Shown: positions 1 through 9,262, counted from the stretch's first letter. The stretch: DNA of 64,000 bases from Bacillota bacterium (GCA_019423125.1 JAHZBZ010000002.1:124001-188000), one strand, 5' to 3'. Notes: generated by a model not told the origin, from the letters alone. Numbers and translations are program-made.

Positions 1-640
1 CTCCTCTTACAAGCACGCGCAACACGCTGGAATCCGCATAGACGATCGGCCTGTTGTGCAATGAATGCGCACAGACGGGAGTCAGACAAAATGCCGCAAT
101 GTCGGGCGTGAGAATGGAACCGCCGGCCGAAAGCGAATAGGCGGTCGAACCCGTCGGCGTACTGACGATGATTCCGTCCCCGACAAAATTGTCCACCTTT
201 TTCCCGTCGATCTCGACGGAGATCGCAACGACGTTGTTGTCCGCGCCCTGCTCATATCGCCTGGAAAACACGGCGTCGTTGAGTGCATAAAACACCTCGC
301 CGTCAACGTCGACCTGAAGGATGCTCCGCCTCTCCGTCTCGTACTCGGAACAAAGAAGGTCTATCGCTTCCCGCACCTGCCCCCCTTCGAACTGGGTCAA
401 AAAGCCGAGATTGCCCGAATTGATGCCGAGGATACGGATACCGCGCATCCCCGCGACACCAGCCGCCTTGAGGATGGTCCCGTCACCACCCAAGACGATC
501 AGAACGTCTATCTCGCCGATCTCTTCGACAGAGTAATAGACGGAATAGACGATCCCCCTGTTTTCGAGCTCAGCAAAGAGCTTGCGGCGGATCTCCTCAA
601 ATTTTTTTGTTGAACTGTTGCAAAACACTCCGACTTTCAT
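1..640 (-). CDS. nadK: NAD kinase (3' end outside window)
   Basis: Phosphorylates NAD to NADP in the cytoplasm. I read 213 codons from the ATG at 640 down to the window edge, so the C-terminal part is missing. Visible motifs are GGDGT at residues 51-55, which binds ATP phosphates, and the NAD-kinase signature STPTGSTAYSLSAGG at about residues 165-180. The usual NE pair of the NAD site reads ND (LNDAVF). There is no Shine-Dalgarno before the ATG; a -10 box lies so close that the transcript may begin at the start codon (see the promoter at 647-675). Family assignment is firm; the start follows from the position of MKVGVFCN, which matches the usual N-terminus. Confidence 0.95.
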   Translation of the reverse strand, partial: MKVGVFCNSSTKKFEEIRRKLFAELENRGIVYSVYYSVEEIGEIDVLIVLGGDGTILKAAGVAGMRGIRILGINSGNLGFLTQFEGGQVREAIDLLCSEYETERRSILQVDVDGEVFYALNDAVFSRRYEQGADNNVVAISVEIDGKKVDNFVGDGIIVSTPTGSTAYSLSAGGSILTPDIAAFCLTPVCAHSLHNRPIVYADSSVLRVLVRG

Positions 641-646
641 GTCTTT

Positions 647-675
647 ATTATACAATATTTTATACATTTATGCAA
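647..675 (-). promoter_or_regulatory. SigA-type promoter of nadK, possibly giving a leaderless mRNA
   Basis: On the minus strand TTGCAT (670-675) and TATAAT (647-652) are separated by exactly 17 bp. The -10 box ends only 6 bases before the ATG at 640, so the expected transcription start falls on or next to the start codon. No ribosome binding site is present. Confidence 0.6.
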
Positions 676-701
676 TCAAAATAAATAAACATTTGTTTAA
701 A

Positions 702-740
702 AGCGACAAAAAGCCGCGGCATATTCAGCCGCGGCTTAAA
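702..740 (-). terminator. Intrinsic terminator of htpG
   Basis: A perfect 10-bp stem (AAGCCGCGGC with its complement, 711-720 and 728-737) with a 7-base loop is followed on the minus strand by a T-rich tract. It lies directly after the htpG stop codon. Confidence 0.85.
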
Positions 741-752
741 AATCCGTTAAGA

Positions 753-2624
753 TCAGGAGACATACCCTTTGAGAAGAGCAAGCAGCCCGTCCGAAAAGTC
801 CTTCATCTCGTCGGGAGAGAGCTTTTTATAAGAGAGCATTGCGAGATAATAGACCTGGTTCGCTATGAATTTCTTTTTCTCGTCGTCCAGGCCGCAGAAC
901 GCCGCAATGACGGGATTGCTTTTGTTGATGACGAGCGTCATGTCGCGGTCCGCATCTGCGCCCGCGATGCCGTAAAAGGCATTCATCTCGCCGAAACGTC
1001 TCGAAAATTCAGAGACATTGACGATCGCAGGGATGCTTTTATTCTTGAAATTCTCCGCCTTGACGGCGATCGAGGTATTTTTGAGAGCGGCCTTGAACGC
1101 CTCGACGAGCGCTTTGTCAGCCTCCGCGTCGCTCTCGCCCGCCTTGAGAGCAGAATCGACGTCCGCGTCGATGCGCAGGAATTTATATTTTCCAGAATCT
1201 TTATATTCAAGGTAACTGATGAAATGCGTGTCGATAAAAGTGTCGCAGACGATCGCACCAAGCCCCGCCTTTTTAAAAAGATCGATGTACTGCGCCTGTC
1301 CCACTTCGTCAGAGACGTAATATACGGTCGCAGGCTCCTTGTGTTCTTCGGAAGCGTTCTTCGAATCCTCGGCCTGTTTTTCCGCCTCCTCACCCTCTTT
1401 ACTTAACGCCTCGTCCGTTTTGCCGATAAACTCGAAAAGCGTCTTATAAGACCCGTCAAGGCACTTGAAGACGATCGCGTCCTTCACCTTGTTGTAGAAC
1501 TCCTCGTCCTTGATGCAGCCGAGCTTGACAAAGACGGAGATGTCGTTCCAGCAGGACTCATACTTTTCACGGTCCGTCTTGAACAGTCCCGTAAGACGGT
1601 CGGAGACCTTTTTCGTGATGTGCTTGGATATCTTGCGGACCTGACGGTCGTTCTGCAGGAAGCTGCGCGAGACGTTGAGCGGAATGTCGGGACAGTCGAT
1701 CACACCTTTCAGAAGAAGCAGGTATTCGGGAATGACCTCTTTGATGTTGTCGGCGATAAAGACCTGGTTGCAATAGAGTTTGACCTGCCCGCGCTCAAGC
1801 TCCACTTTGCTCTTTATCTTGGGGAAATACAGAATGCCCTTGAGACGGAAGGGATAATCCATGTTCAGGTGGATCCAGAAGAGCGGATCTTCGTAGTCAT
1901 GGAAAGTCTTCTTGTAAAATTCCTTGTACTCCTCTTCCGTGCAATCTTTGGGGTTTTTCAGATAAAGCGGCGCTGTGTCGTTGAGCGGCTTGTCCTCTTT
2001 GCCCGTAAAATTCAGATAGATATTGTACGGCATGAAGGCGCAGTACTTTTCGATAAGCCCGCGCAAGACACCCTCTTCAAGGAACTCCTTTTCCTCGGGT
2101 ACAATGTGCATGACGATCTTCGTGCCGCGGTCCGCTTTATCACAGGGCTCGATCGTATAGGTGCTTTCGCCGTCCGATTCCCAACGCACGGCGGGCGCAT
2201 CGGGAAGATAAGACTTCGTGTAGATCTCGATGTTTTCGGAGACCATGTACGCAGAATAGAAACCGAGACCGAAATGACCGATGATGCCTTCTCCGCCCGC
2301 TTTTTCGTATTTTGCAAGAAAATCCGCCGCGCCAGAAAAAGCGATCTGCGTGATGTACTTTTCGACTTCCTCTTCGGTCATGCCGAGGCCGTTGTCCTCG
2401 ACCGTAAGCGTCTTTGCGTCTTTGTCGGCAGAGATCTTGATGCAGAGCTCTTTGTCGTCCGCCTGCGCTTCGCCCATGTCGGCAAGCTTTTTATATTTTG
2501 TGATCGCATCGACGCCGTTTGCGACGATCTCACGCAAAAAGATGTCCTTGTCGGAATAGAGCCACTTTTTGATGATCGGCATCATATTCTCGCTGGAGAT
2601 CCTTATATTACCTTGTTTAGCCAT
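753..2624 (-). CDS. htpG: Molecular chaperone HtpG (Hsp90 family)
   Basis: Cytoplasmic ATP-dependent chaperone, 623 residues, a normal length. The GHKL ATPase domain shows the catalytic Glu32 and Asn36 in the FLREIVANGVDA stretch, then DNGLGM and GHFGLGFYSAYM. The frame is open for another 65 codons upstream, but the ATG at 2624 is preceded by GGAGGT at good spacing and gives the conserved N-terminus MAKQGNIRIS, so I take that start. The gene follows the ispH-rpsA terminator by about 20 bases, so it depends on read-through or on a promoter inside the end of ispH-rpsA. Confidence 0.96.
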   Translation of the reverse strand: MAKQGNIRISSENMMPIIKKWLYSDKDIFLREIVANGVDAITKYKKLADMGEAQADDKELCIKISADKDAKTLTVEDNGLGMTEEEVEKYITQIAFSGAADFLAKYEKAGGEGIIGHFGLGFYSAYMVSENIEIYTKSYLPDAPAVRWESDGESTYTIEPCDKADRGTKIVMHIVPEEKEFLEEGVLRGLIEKYCAFMPYNIYLNFTGKEDKPLNDTAPLYLKNPKDCTEEEYKEFYKKTFHDYEDPLFWIHLNMDYPFRLKGILYFPKIKSKVELERGQVKLYCNQVFIADNIKEVIPEYLLLLKGVIDCPDIPLNVSRSFLQNDRQVRKISKHITKKVSDRLTGLFKTDREKYESCWNDISVFVKLGCIKDEEFYNKVKDAIVFKCLDGSYKTLFEFIGKTDEALSKEGEEAEKQAEDSKNASEEHKEPATVYYVSDEVGQAQYIDLFKKAGLGAIVCDTFIDTHFISYLEYKDSGKYKFLRIDADVDSALKAGESDAEADKALVEAFKAALKNTSIAVKAENFKNKSIPAIVNVSEFSRRFGEMNAFYGIAGADADRDMTLVINKSNPVIAAFCGLDDEKKKFIANQVYYLAMLSYKKLSPDEMKDFSDGLLALLKGYVS

Positions 2625-2640
2625 ATTAACTACCTCCGTA

Positions 2641-2676
2641 TATTCAAAAGCCCCGCAGTTGCGGGGCTTTGTAAAA
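2641..2676 (-). terminator. Terminator of the cmk-plsC-ispH operon
   Basis: A GC-rich stem AAGCCCCGC/GCGGGGCTT around an AACT-like loop lies directly after the ispH-rpsA stop and ends in a short T run. The weak T run suggests partial read-through into htpG. Confidence 0.7.
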
Positions 2677-4791
2677 TCAGTCGTTATTTTTGTTCTGAAG
2701 CATTTCTGCAATGGAAGCGCCGCCGATGCCGCCTTCCGTCCACTCTCTGAACTCGCCGTCTTCCCTGTTTTCTCTGGGCTGACGGGGCTTTCTGTTCTTG
2801 CGCTCGCCCCTGTCTTCACCGTTGTTGTTCTCGCGGCGAGGTCTGACCTTGGTCACTTCGGGTTCGGGAAGGAGCGCCTTGATGGAAAGCGTCATCTTCT
2901 TGTTTGCAGGATCGAGGACGAGGATCTTCGCATCCACTTCTTCGCCGATCGTCAGCACGGAAGTGGGATTCTCAAGCCACTCGTGGGAGATCTGCGAGAC
3001 GTGCACAAGCCCGTCCACACCGCTCTCGACTTCGACGAACGCACCGAAAGGAACGATACGAACGACCTTGCCGTGAACGACGTCGCCTTCCGCATACTTC
3101 TCGGCGACGAGGTCCCAAGGCTGAGGCTGAAGCTGCTTGTAGCCGATGGAGACCTTTTTGTTCTCCTCGTCCACTTTGAGCACCTTGAACTCATATTTCT
3201 TGCCGATCTCGAGGACGTCGGTCACGCTCTTCGCACCCGACCAGGACAGGTCGGAGATGTGCGCGAGGCAATCGAAACCGTTAACGGAAACGAATGCACC
3301 GAAATTGGTGACGCGCTCCACTTTGCCCTCCACGACGTCACCGACGTGGATGTTCGCAAAGAACTCGGCCTCTTTCTCGGCCTTTGCCTGTTCGCGCTGC
3401 GCTCTCTCCTCTTCGAGGATGACGCGCTGCGACGCAATGATCTCTTTCTTTCTGTCGGACTTCTTGATCTCAAGCGCCTTGAGACGAAGTTTTTTGCCGA
3501 CATATTTATCCAGCTCCTTGACGTAGCCCATGCGGATCTCTTTCGCAGGGACAAACACGGAGTAGGTACCCATGGAAGCGGTCAGGCCGCCCTTATTGAA
3601 ACCGGTGCAGGTGACGTCGAACTCCTCGCCGTTGCTGATCGCCTCGATCTTGCCTTCCTCTTCCTTCATCTGCGCGATGATCTTCTGGGAAAGCTTGACA
3701 GGGTTCGCGGGAGAGACGACCATGACCTCGATCTCTTCGCCGACCTTTGCGGCATAATCCTCTCTCTTGTACTCCTCGCACTCGATTTCGTCTTTCTCGA
3801 GCAGAATTTCCTTTTTGAAGAACGGTAACAACACAGCCACGCCTTCGTCGGATGCCGAAGAAATGATCGCAGTCACAAGCTGCCCCTTCTTTAATTTAGA
3901 CTGTCCGTTATCCATCTGTGCAACAACTTCGTCCATCTCGTTGGTCGTTGCCTTTACTTCTGTGTTGTTTTCCATCTTAAAAAGAACCTCCTGCGTTTGC
4001 GTGTGCGGAGTGGATGCTCCGGACACAATGCCTACATTTTTAAATTTTTTTATTTTTTGGAACTGAAAGTCGCCAGCGTCCGCGAGCCGGAATACATTTT
4101 CGCAATGCTCTTTGCAGATGTCGTACAGCTTGTTTGTATTACTGCTGTTCGATCCGCCGATCACGAGCATCGCGTCACACACCGACGCGAGGGAAGCCGC
4201 TTCTCTCTGACGCTCCTTAGTAGTATAACAAATTGTTTTGAAAATCTCAACTGTTTTTCTGCAAAACTTTTCAATATTTTTAATAATTTTTCGAAATTTT
4301 TCCTCAGAATAGGTCGTCTGCACCACAACGGCGAGATTTTTCTCCGCAAGGCAGGAAAAATCCTCCGTATTCTCGTCCACAACGACGACCTCGCCGCCGC
4401 ACCAGCCGCAGATGCCCACTACCTCGGGATGCGTCTTCTCGCCGATCACGACGACGGTCTTGCCCTGCGCAGAACACTCGCGCACGATGTTCTGCGTGCG
4501 GCGGACATACGGACAAGTACAGTCGATGACCTCGATCCCGCGCGCAGCGCAAGCCTCGTATACTGCGGCGCCGACGCCGTGCGAACGAAGGATCAGTCTC
4601 GCGCCCGAAGGCACCCCAAAAACGCTTTCGACCGTGCGGATCCCGCGTGCGGCGACCGCATCGGTGACCGTGCGGTTGTGGATGAGCTCCCCGAGAATAT
4701 AGGTGTTCTCCGCGGGAACGCGCATCGCCGTATCGACCGCGTGCTGGACCCCTTTACAGAAACCGCTGCTCGCCGCTACGATGACGTTCAT
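2677..4791 (-). CDS. ispH: IspH-RpsA fusion: HMBPP reductase joined to S1 RNA-binding repeats
   Basis: The N-terminal ~270 residues are 4-hydroxy-3-methylbut-2-enyl diphosphate reductase, last step of the MEP isoprenoid pathway. The three [4Fe-4S] cysteines fit Cys12, Cys93 and Cys188, with LIHN, RSHGVG and GGSNSSNT motifs around them. Residues ~300-650 hold four S1 repeats (for example GDVVEGKVERVTNFGAFV and DVVHGKVVRIVPFGAFV), as in ribosomal protein S1, followed by a charged Arg/Glu/Asn tail. This fusion is a known arrangement in Clostridia. It starts 2 bases after the plsC stop and belongs to the cmk-plsC-ispH operon. Total length 704 residues. Confidence 0.96.
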   Translation of the reverse strand: MNVIVAASSGFCKGVQHAVDTAMRVPAENTYILGELIHNRTVTDAVAARGIRTVESVFGVPSGARLILRSHGVGAAVYEACAARGIEVIDCTCPYVRRTQNIVRECSAQGKTVVVIGEKTHPEVVGICGWCGGEVVVVDENTEDFSCLAEKNLAVVVQTTYSEEKFRKIIKNIEKFCRKTVEIFKTICYTTKERQREAASLASVCDAMLVIGGSNSSNTNKLYDICKEHCENVFRLADAGDFQFQKIKKFKNVGIVSGASTPHTQTQEVLFKMENNTEVKATTNEMDEVVAQMDNGQSKLKKGQLVTAIISSASDEGVAVLLPFFKKEILLEKDEIECEEYKREDYAAKVGEEIEVMVVSPANPVKLSQKIIAQMKEEEGKIEAISNGEEFDVTCTGFNKGGLTASMGTYSVFVPAKEIRMGYVKELDKYVGKKLRLKALEIKKSDRKKEIIASQRVILEEERAQREQAKAEKEAEFFANIHVGDVVEGKVERVTNFGAFVSVNGFDCLAHISDLSWSGAKSVTDVLEIGKKYEFKVLKVDEENKKVSIGYKQLQPQPWDLVAEKYAEGDVVHGKVVRIVPFGAFVEVESGVDGLVHVSQISHEWLENPTSVLTIGEEVDAKILVLDPANKKMTLSIKALLPEPEVTKVRPRRENNNGEDRGERKNRKPRQPRENREDGEFREWTEGGIGGASIAEMLQNKNND

Positions 4792-4793
4792 GC

Positions 4794-5438
4794 TTATTTT
4801 TTCTTCCCCTTCTTTTCGCGCTTGGCGAGTTTCTTTGCTTCCTGTTCCGCAAGGTAATTTCGGCGCGTCGAAAGCATCGCTTCGCGGATGATCTCCTCTG
4901 CTTCGGCATAATCCTCCGCTGCCATCTTACGATCATAAAATGCACTCAGATCGACCGCATCGCCGACGATGACTTTCGTGCGTCGGAACAACCTGGTCTT
5001 GCGCACGCACATCACAGGATAGATAGGCGCCTTTGCCTTGATCGCGAAAAGCGCCGCGCCGCCTTTAAGGGGAAGAAGCTCTTCCTTCGTGCGGTTTCGC
5101 GTACCTTCGGGGAACATGGAGATCTTTTCCCCTTTTTTCAGATAGCGCAAAGCGATCATGACGGCCTTTGCGTCCTGCCCGTCGCGGGAAACGGGGATCG
5201 CCTCCACGATGTCACAGAGATGCGCGAGAAATTTATTTTCAAAGATCTCCTGCTTGGCGATAAAATGCACCTTTTCGTCAGTGACGCACGCCATGTGCAC
5301 GATGTCCCAGATCCTGTAATGATTGCCGACGAGAATGCAGGCACCGTCTTTGACCTTTTCCTTTCCGATCAGCTTGTACGGAAAAAAAATCTGAACAAAG
5401 GCGTTGCATACTTTTTTCAGAAAACCATAGGTGAGCAT
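4794..5438 (-). CDS. plsC: 1-acyl-sn-glycerol-3-phosphate acyltransferase
   Basis: Acylates lysophosphatidic acid to phosphatidic acid at the membrane. The 214-residue protein carries the catalytic HX4D motif (His40-Asp45, NHYRIWD) and the glycerol-phosphate-binding FPEGTR at 109-114, plus a Lys-rich C-terminus. The ATG is 1 base before the cmk stop codon on the transcript, so the two are translationally coupled; ispH follows 2 bases after its stop. The cmk-plsC-ispH order is conserved in Clostridia. Confidence 0.94.
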   Translation of the reverse strand: MLTYGFLKKVCNAFVQIFFPYKLIGKEKVKDGACILVGNHYRIWDIVHMACVTDEKVHFIAKQEIFENKFLAHLCDIVEAIPVSRDGQDAKAVMIALRYLKKGEKISMFPEGTRNRTKEELLPLKGGAALFAIKAKAPIYPVMCVRKTRLFRRTKVIVGDAVDLSAFYDRKMAAEDYAEAEEIIREAMLSTRRNYLAEQEAKKLAKREKKGKKK

Positions 5439-5439
5439 G

Positions 5440-6444
5440 TCAGACCTTCTCCTGGATCTTAGTCAGAATAAAAGAGACGACCTCGTCTATGCCCATGTCG
5501 GACGTATCGACGAGCACGGCGTCTTCCGCCTTGCGGAGCGGTGCGATCGCGCGCTGAGAATCGTTGCGGTCACGCTCCTCGATCTCTTCGCGGAGCTTTT
5601 CAAGATCGACGTCGAATCCCTTTGCCTTCAGCTCGTCATAGCGGCGCTTCGCGCGCACTGCGGAAGAAGCCGTCACATAAAATTTGAACTCGGCGCAGGG
5701 CAAGACCTCCGTGCCGATGTCGCGACCGTCCAAAACACAGGACATGCGCGAAGCGATCTCCCGCTGCATGGCGACCATCTTCTCTCTCACACACGCGTGC
5801 GCCGACACGGCAGATGCCGCCATAGAGACTTCGGGGCGACGGATCGCCTCCGAGACGTCTTCCCCGCCGAGAAAGGTATGCTGGGTTCCCTCCGCATATT
5901 CGACGGAGAGATTTATGCGGGCGATCATTTCCTTCACGGCCTCAGCGTCCGAAAAAGAGATGTTTTCACGGAGCCCCTGCAAAGCGCAGGCGCGGTACAT
6001 TGCGCCCGTATCCAAATACAGAATGCCGAGTTTTTCGGCGATCCGCTTTGCAACGGTGCTCTTGCCGCTCCCCGAGGGCCCGTCGAGTGCCACCGAAAAA
6101 TTTTTCAGGTCGCGGCGAAGATTCGAAGCGCCGCGCAGATACACATGATGCGCCTCCCCCTCTTTTTCGGCGAGCGCCATCACGCGGATGCACAGACGGA
6201 GAGATCCGAAGATCTCGGGCTCCGCGGCTGAAAAGAGAGCCGGGCGCACAAAGCCCGCTTCACGCGCCGCCTTTGCGGGATAGAGCGAGCGGATGTCTTC
6301 CGTGTTGGAAAAGAGAAGAAAGACCAGCTGTTCCTCTTTCAGGTCGTTTGCACGCGCGATCTCCTCGAGAAGTTCGCGCACTGCACCGCGGATCTGTTCG
6401 GGCGTGTCCTGCGCGACCGTCGTCGCGCCGCGTATTGCAATCAT
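5440..6444 (-). CDS. cmk: Fusion of AroH-type chorismate mutase and cytidylate kinase
   Basis: Residues 1-115 match the trimeric AroH class of chorismate mutase: IRGATTV at the N-terminus, PAKAAR, CIRVM and HVYLRG. The catalytic residues known from the Bacillus enzyme map to Arg5, Glu75, Arg87, Tyr102 and Arg110, so this half looks active. Residues ~117-334 are (d)CMP kinase with the P-loop GPSGSGKST at 122-130, the substrate motif LDTGAMYRA and DGRDIGT. The junction has almost no linker. Cmk heads the usual cmk-plsC-ispH operon. A sequencing error fusing two genes is unlikely because both domains are intact and the frame is open throughout, but the family frequency of this fusion is unknown to me. 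Confidence 0.9.
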   Translation of the reverse strand: MIAIRGATTVAQDTPEQIRGAVRELLEEIARANDLKEEQLVFLLFSNTEDIRSLYPAKAAREAGFVRPALFSAAEPEIFGSLRLCIRVMALAEKEGEAHHVYLRGASNLRRDLKNFSVALDGPSGSGKSTVAKRIAEKLGILYLDTGAMYRACALQGLRENISFSDAEAVKEMIARINLSVEYAEGTQHTFLGGEDVSEAIRRPEVSMAASAVSAHACVREKMVAMQREIASRMSCVLDGRDIGTEVLPCAEFKFYVTASSAVRAKRRYDELKAKGFDVDLEKLREEIEERDRNDSQRAIAPLRKAEDAVLVDTSDMGIDEVVSFILTKIQEKV

Positions 6445-6509
6445 CGGTTTTACTCCTTTTTAAATGCATGTATGCGTGACATAATACTCTGCAACAGGCT
6501 GAAAAAGCG

Positions 6510-7730
6510 CTAAATCGCGCACCCTGCCGCATGTCCTGTCGAAAAAGCGATCTGAAGATTGAATCCGCCTGTATAGGCATCAACATCGATCACCTCTCCG
6601 CAAAAGTACAGTCCCGAGACCTTTTTACATTCCATCGTCTTCGGATCAAGTTCTTTTACGTCCACTCCGCCCGCCGTGACGATCCCCTCCTCTGCGGGAC
6701 GAAGAGATCGCGGAGCAAGCGGAAAAGCCTTGAGCACAGACAAAAGCGCCGCGCGTTTTTCCTTTTGAAGCGAATTGACGGGACACTGTGCAGGAATTTT
6801 CGCCGCGCGGAGCACAGGAAGGACGAGACTCTTCGGCAAAAGCTCATCAAGCGCATGACAGAGCTGTTTATTCTTATTCTTTTCAAAATCGCGGAGAAGA
6901 CGTCGATCCAACGTCGCCTCATCGAGCGCAGGTTTCAGGTCGATATACAAAGATATCGAAGAGAGATCGATATCGCTCAAAAGACTGGACAACGAAAGGA
7001 CGATCGGGCCGGAAACGCCGAAATGAGTGAAGAGCATCTCGCCGAAAAAACTGCCGAACTCCTTTGCGCCGCGTCTTGCAGTTACGCGGACGTTGCGAAG
7101 AGAAAGCCCCTGCAACGATGCGATGTCCTGCATGTCGCAGACAATTCCGACGAGCGCGGCGCGCCGCGGCGTTGTCTTCAGTCCGAAGGACTCGGCGATC
7201 GAATATCCGTCGCCCGTACTTCCTGTCGCGGGATAAGAGATCCCGCCCGTCGCGACGACGACGGCGTCGCTGTAATAACACTCCGCGTCGGTGCGTACCT
7301 CGAAGCGCCCTTCCGCCGTCTTTCCGACAGACTGCACGCGGCTTCCGAAGACAAACTCGACACCCGCCCTGCGGCAATATCCTTCGAGACATTTTGTGAC
7401 GTCACTTGCCTTGTCCGAGGCGGGAAAGACGCGATTGCCGCGCTCAACTTTGAGCACAAGTCCGCCCGCTTCCAGAAAATCCATGAGCAAAGAAGGCGGA
7501 AAGGCATGCACACTGCTCATGAGAAAACGCGGATTGCGGACGACGTTTTCCAGCACGCCTTCCGCAGACACGTCATTTGTCACATTGCATCTGCCCTTGC
7601 CCGTGATATAGATCTTTTTCCCGCTCTTTTCATTTCGCTCGAGAATGCGGACGCGGTTCCCTCTCTGCGCGGCAAAACAAGCCGCAACGAGCCCGGATGC
7701 ACCCGCGCCGATCACCGTTACGTCTTTCAT
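6510..7730 (-). CDS. HI0933/BaiN-family NAD(P)/FAD-dependent oxidoreductase
   Basis: A 406-residue flavoprotein of the HI0933 (YhiN, BaiN-like) family; the physiological substrate of most members is not known. The N-terminus has the FAD-binding VIGAGASGLVAA, followed by the family signature GKGRCNVTN, and ends with GGVDVKELDP and the FAD site YTGGFNLQIAFSTG. The frame is open upstream, but the ATG at 7730 has GAGG six bases ahead, while the earlier ATG at 7751 has none. It lies between the decarboxylase operon terminator and cmk. A second member is at 26528-27769. Confidence 0.9.
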   Translation of the reverse strand: MKDVTVIGAGASGLVAACFAAQRGNRVRILERNEKSGKKIYITGKGRCNVTNDVSAEGVLENVVRNPRFLMSSVHAFPPSLLMDFLEAGGLVLKVERGNRVFPASDKASDVTKCLEGYCRRAGVEFVFGSRVQSVGKTAEGRFEVRTDAECYYSDAVVVATGGISYPATGSTGDGYSIAESFGLKTTPRRAALVGIVCDMQDIASLQGLSLRNVRVTARRGAKEFGSFFGEMLFTHFGVSGPIVLSLSSLLSDIDLSSISLYIDLKPALDEATLDRRLLRDFEKNKNKQLCHALDELLPKSLVLPVLRAAKIPAQCPVNSLQKEKRAALLSVLKAFPLAPRSLRPAEEGIVTAGGVDVKELDPKTMECKKVSGLYFCGEVIDVDAYTGGFNLQIAFSTGHAAGCAI

Positions 7731-7766
7731 ATCGCGCCTCGCTCCGACCATATCATAAAATCAAAC

Positions 7767-7796
7767 GTCAGCGAAAGCCTTGCGGCCTTCGCTGAC
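7767..7796 (-). terminator. Hairpin at the end of the decarboxylase operon
   Basis: A 13-bp stem (GTCAGCGAA..GCC with one mismatch) closes on a 4-base loop just after the oadA stop. The T run behind it is broken (GTTTGATTTT), so termination may be partial. Confidence 0.6.
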
Positions 7797-7806
7797 TGAG
7801 CATTCG

Positions 7807-9231
7807 TTATACGGGATAGACCTTATCTTTCCCTTCTGCAAGCCCCTTGTCGACGCCAAGGCGCTGCGCCTTGCGCCACTTGAAGAAGTTGAGCGCGACC
7901 TGGCCGAATACGGCGTAGGAGAGAACGTCCTCTTCCTGCTCCATGTAATCGGCGATCTCCGCTTTGAACTGCTCATACTCAGGTTTGAGATCGTCCGCAG
8001 GGCGATAATCGATGCGCTTCTCGTCGCCGATGCAGTGCTTGACGACTGCGGCATCGGGCTGAGCGGGAAGTTTGCCGTATTCACCGCGCAACAGCCCCTT
8101 GAACTCCTTCGTGACCATCTTGTAGCGCTCGCCGCTGATGACGTTGAGCACCGCCTGTGTGCCGACGATCTGCGAGGAAGGCGTCACGAGCGGAGGATAA
8201 CCGCAGTCCTTGCGGACGTTCGGGACCTCGGCGAGAACTTCGCCGAGCTTATCCGACTTGTTCTGCTGTTTGAGCTGCGAGATCAGGTTGGAGAGCATGC
8301 CGCCCGGCACCTGATAGATGAGCGCGTTGATGTCGATGGAAAGGACCTTGGGCGAGAGGAAACCATCCTTTTTGAGGCGTTCCGCAACTCCCTTGAAATG
8401 ATTGATGACCGGAAGAAGTTTGGTGATGTCGATACCCGTATCGTACGGCGTGCCCGCAAGCGTAGCCACAAGCGGCTCCGTCGCAGGCTGAGAAGTGCCG
8501 TTACCCAAAGGCGAAAGCGCCGTGTCGACGATGTCCACGCCCGCCTCGATCGCTTTGAGGTTAACCATGTCGCCCGTGCCTGCGGTGTTGTGCGTGTGCA
8601 GGTGGACTTTTGTTGCGGGTTTGAGCTCCTTTTTGAGCCTGGACACGAGATCGTACGCGGTGTACGGAAGCAACAGGTTCGCCATGTCTTTGATGCAGAT
8701 GTTGTCCGCGCCCATGCTCTCGAGCTGTTTCGCGAGTTTGACAAAATATTCGGTCGTGTGCACGGGGCTTGTCGTATAACTGATCGCCGCCTCGCAGACG
8801 CCGCCGTATTTTTTGATCGCCTTCATGGAAGTCTCGAGGTTGCGCGGATCGTTGAGCGCGTCGAAAACGCGGACGATGCCCACGCCGTTTTCGATGGACT
8901 TCGCGACAAACTTTTCAACGACGTCATCCGAATAATGACGATACCCGAGCAGGTTCTGCCCGCGCAGAAGCATCTGGATGGGCGTCTTCTTCAGGTATTT
9001 TTTGAGCGTGCGGAGGCGCTCCCACGGATCCTCGTTGAGAAAGCGAAGGCAGGAATCGAAAGTCGCGCCGCCCCATGCTTCGAGGGAATAATATCCGACT
9101 TCGTCGAGCTGTTCGAGCACGGGGATCATCTCGTCGAGGCGCATGCGCGTCGCTGCCTGAGACTGGTGCGCGTCGCGCAGGATGGTGTCGGTTATCAGAA
9201 CTTTTTTTGTCTTTGTCTCTTTATTAGCCAT
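7807..9231 (-). CDS. oadA: Oxaloacetate decarboxylase alpha / pyruvate carboxyltransferase (5S-type) subunit
   Basis: 474-residue TIM-barrel carboxyltransferase that moves the carboxyl group between oxaloacetate/pyruvate and biotin. The N-terminal TDTILRDAHQS and the metal ligands in HLHTHN and the IKDMANLL lysine are present. It lacks the C-terminal biotin domain of classical OadA; biotin is on the separate carrier at 10780-11133. GGAG lies upstream of the ATG. It is the last gene of the five-gene operon, separated from oadB by a strong hairpin. Confidence 0.94.
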   Translation of the reverse strand: MANKETKTKKVLITDTILRDAHQSQAATRMRLDEMIPVLEQLDEVGYYSLEAWGGATFDSCLRFLNEDPWERLRTLKKYLKKTPIQMLLRGQNLLGYRHYSDDVVEKFVAKSIENGVGIVRVFDALNDPRNLETSMKAIKKYGGVCEAAISYTTSPVHTTEYFVKLAKQLESMGADNICIKDMANLLLPYTAYDLVSRLKKELKPATKVHLHTHNTAGTGDMVNLKAIEAGVDIVDTALSPLGNGTSQPATEPLVATLAGTPYDTGIDITKLLPVINHFKGVAERLKKDGFLSPKVLSIDINALIYQVPGGMLSNLISQLKQQNKSDKLGEVLAEVPNVRKDCGYPPLVTPSSQIVGTQAVLNVISGERYKMVTKEFKGLLRGEYGKLPAQPDAAVVKHCIGDEKRIDYRPADDLKPEYEQFKAEIADYMEQEEDVLSYAVFGQVALNFFKWRKAQRLGVDKGLAEGKDKVYPV

Positions 9232-9262
9232 TTGAATTCTCCAAATAAAAACTGACTTATCC

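Noticed and set aside
7780..9255. A plus-strand open frame of 491 codons opposite oadA
   Set aside because: It is the antisense of a well-conserved gene; the translation has no recognisable domain and is an effect of GC-rich codon use.
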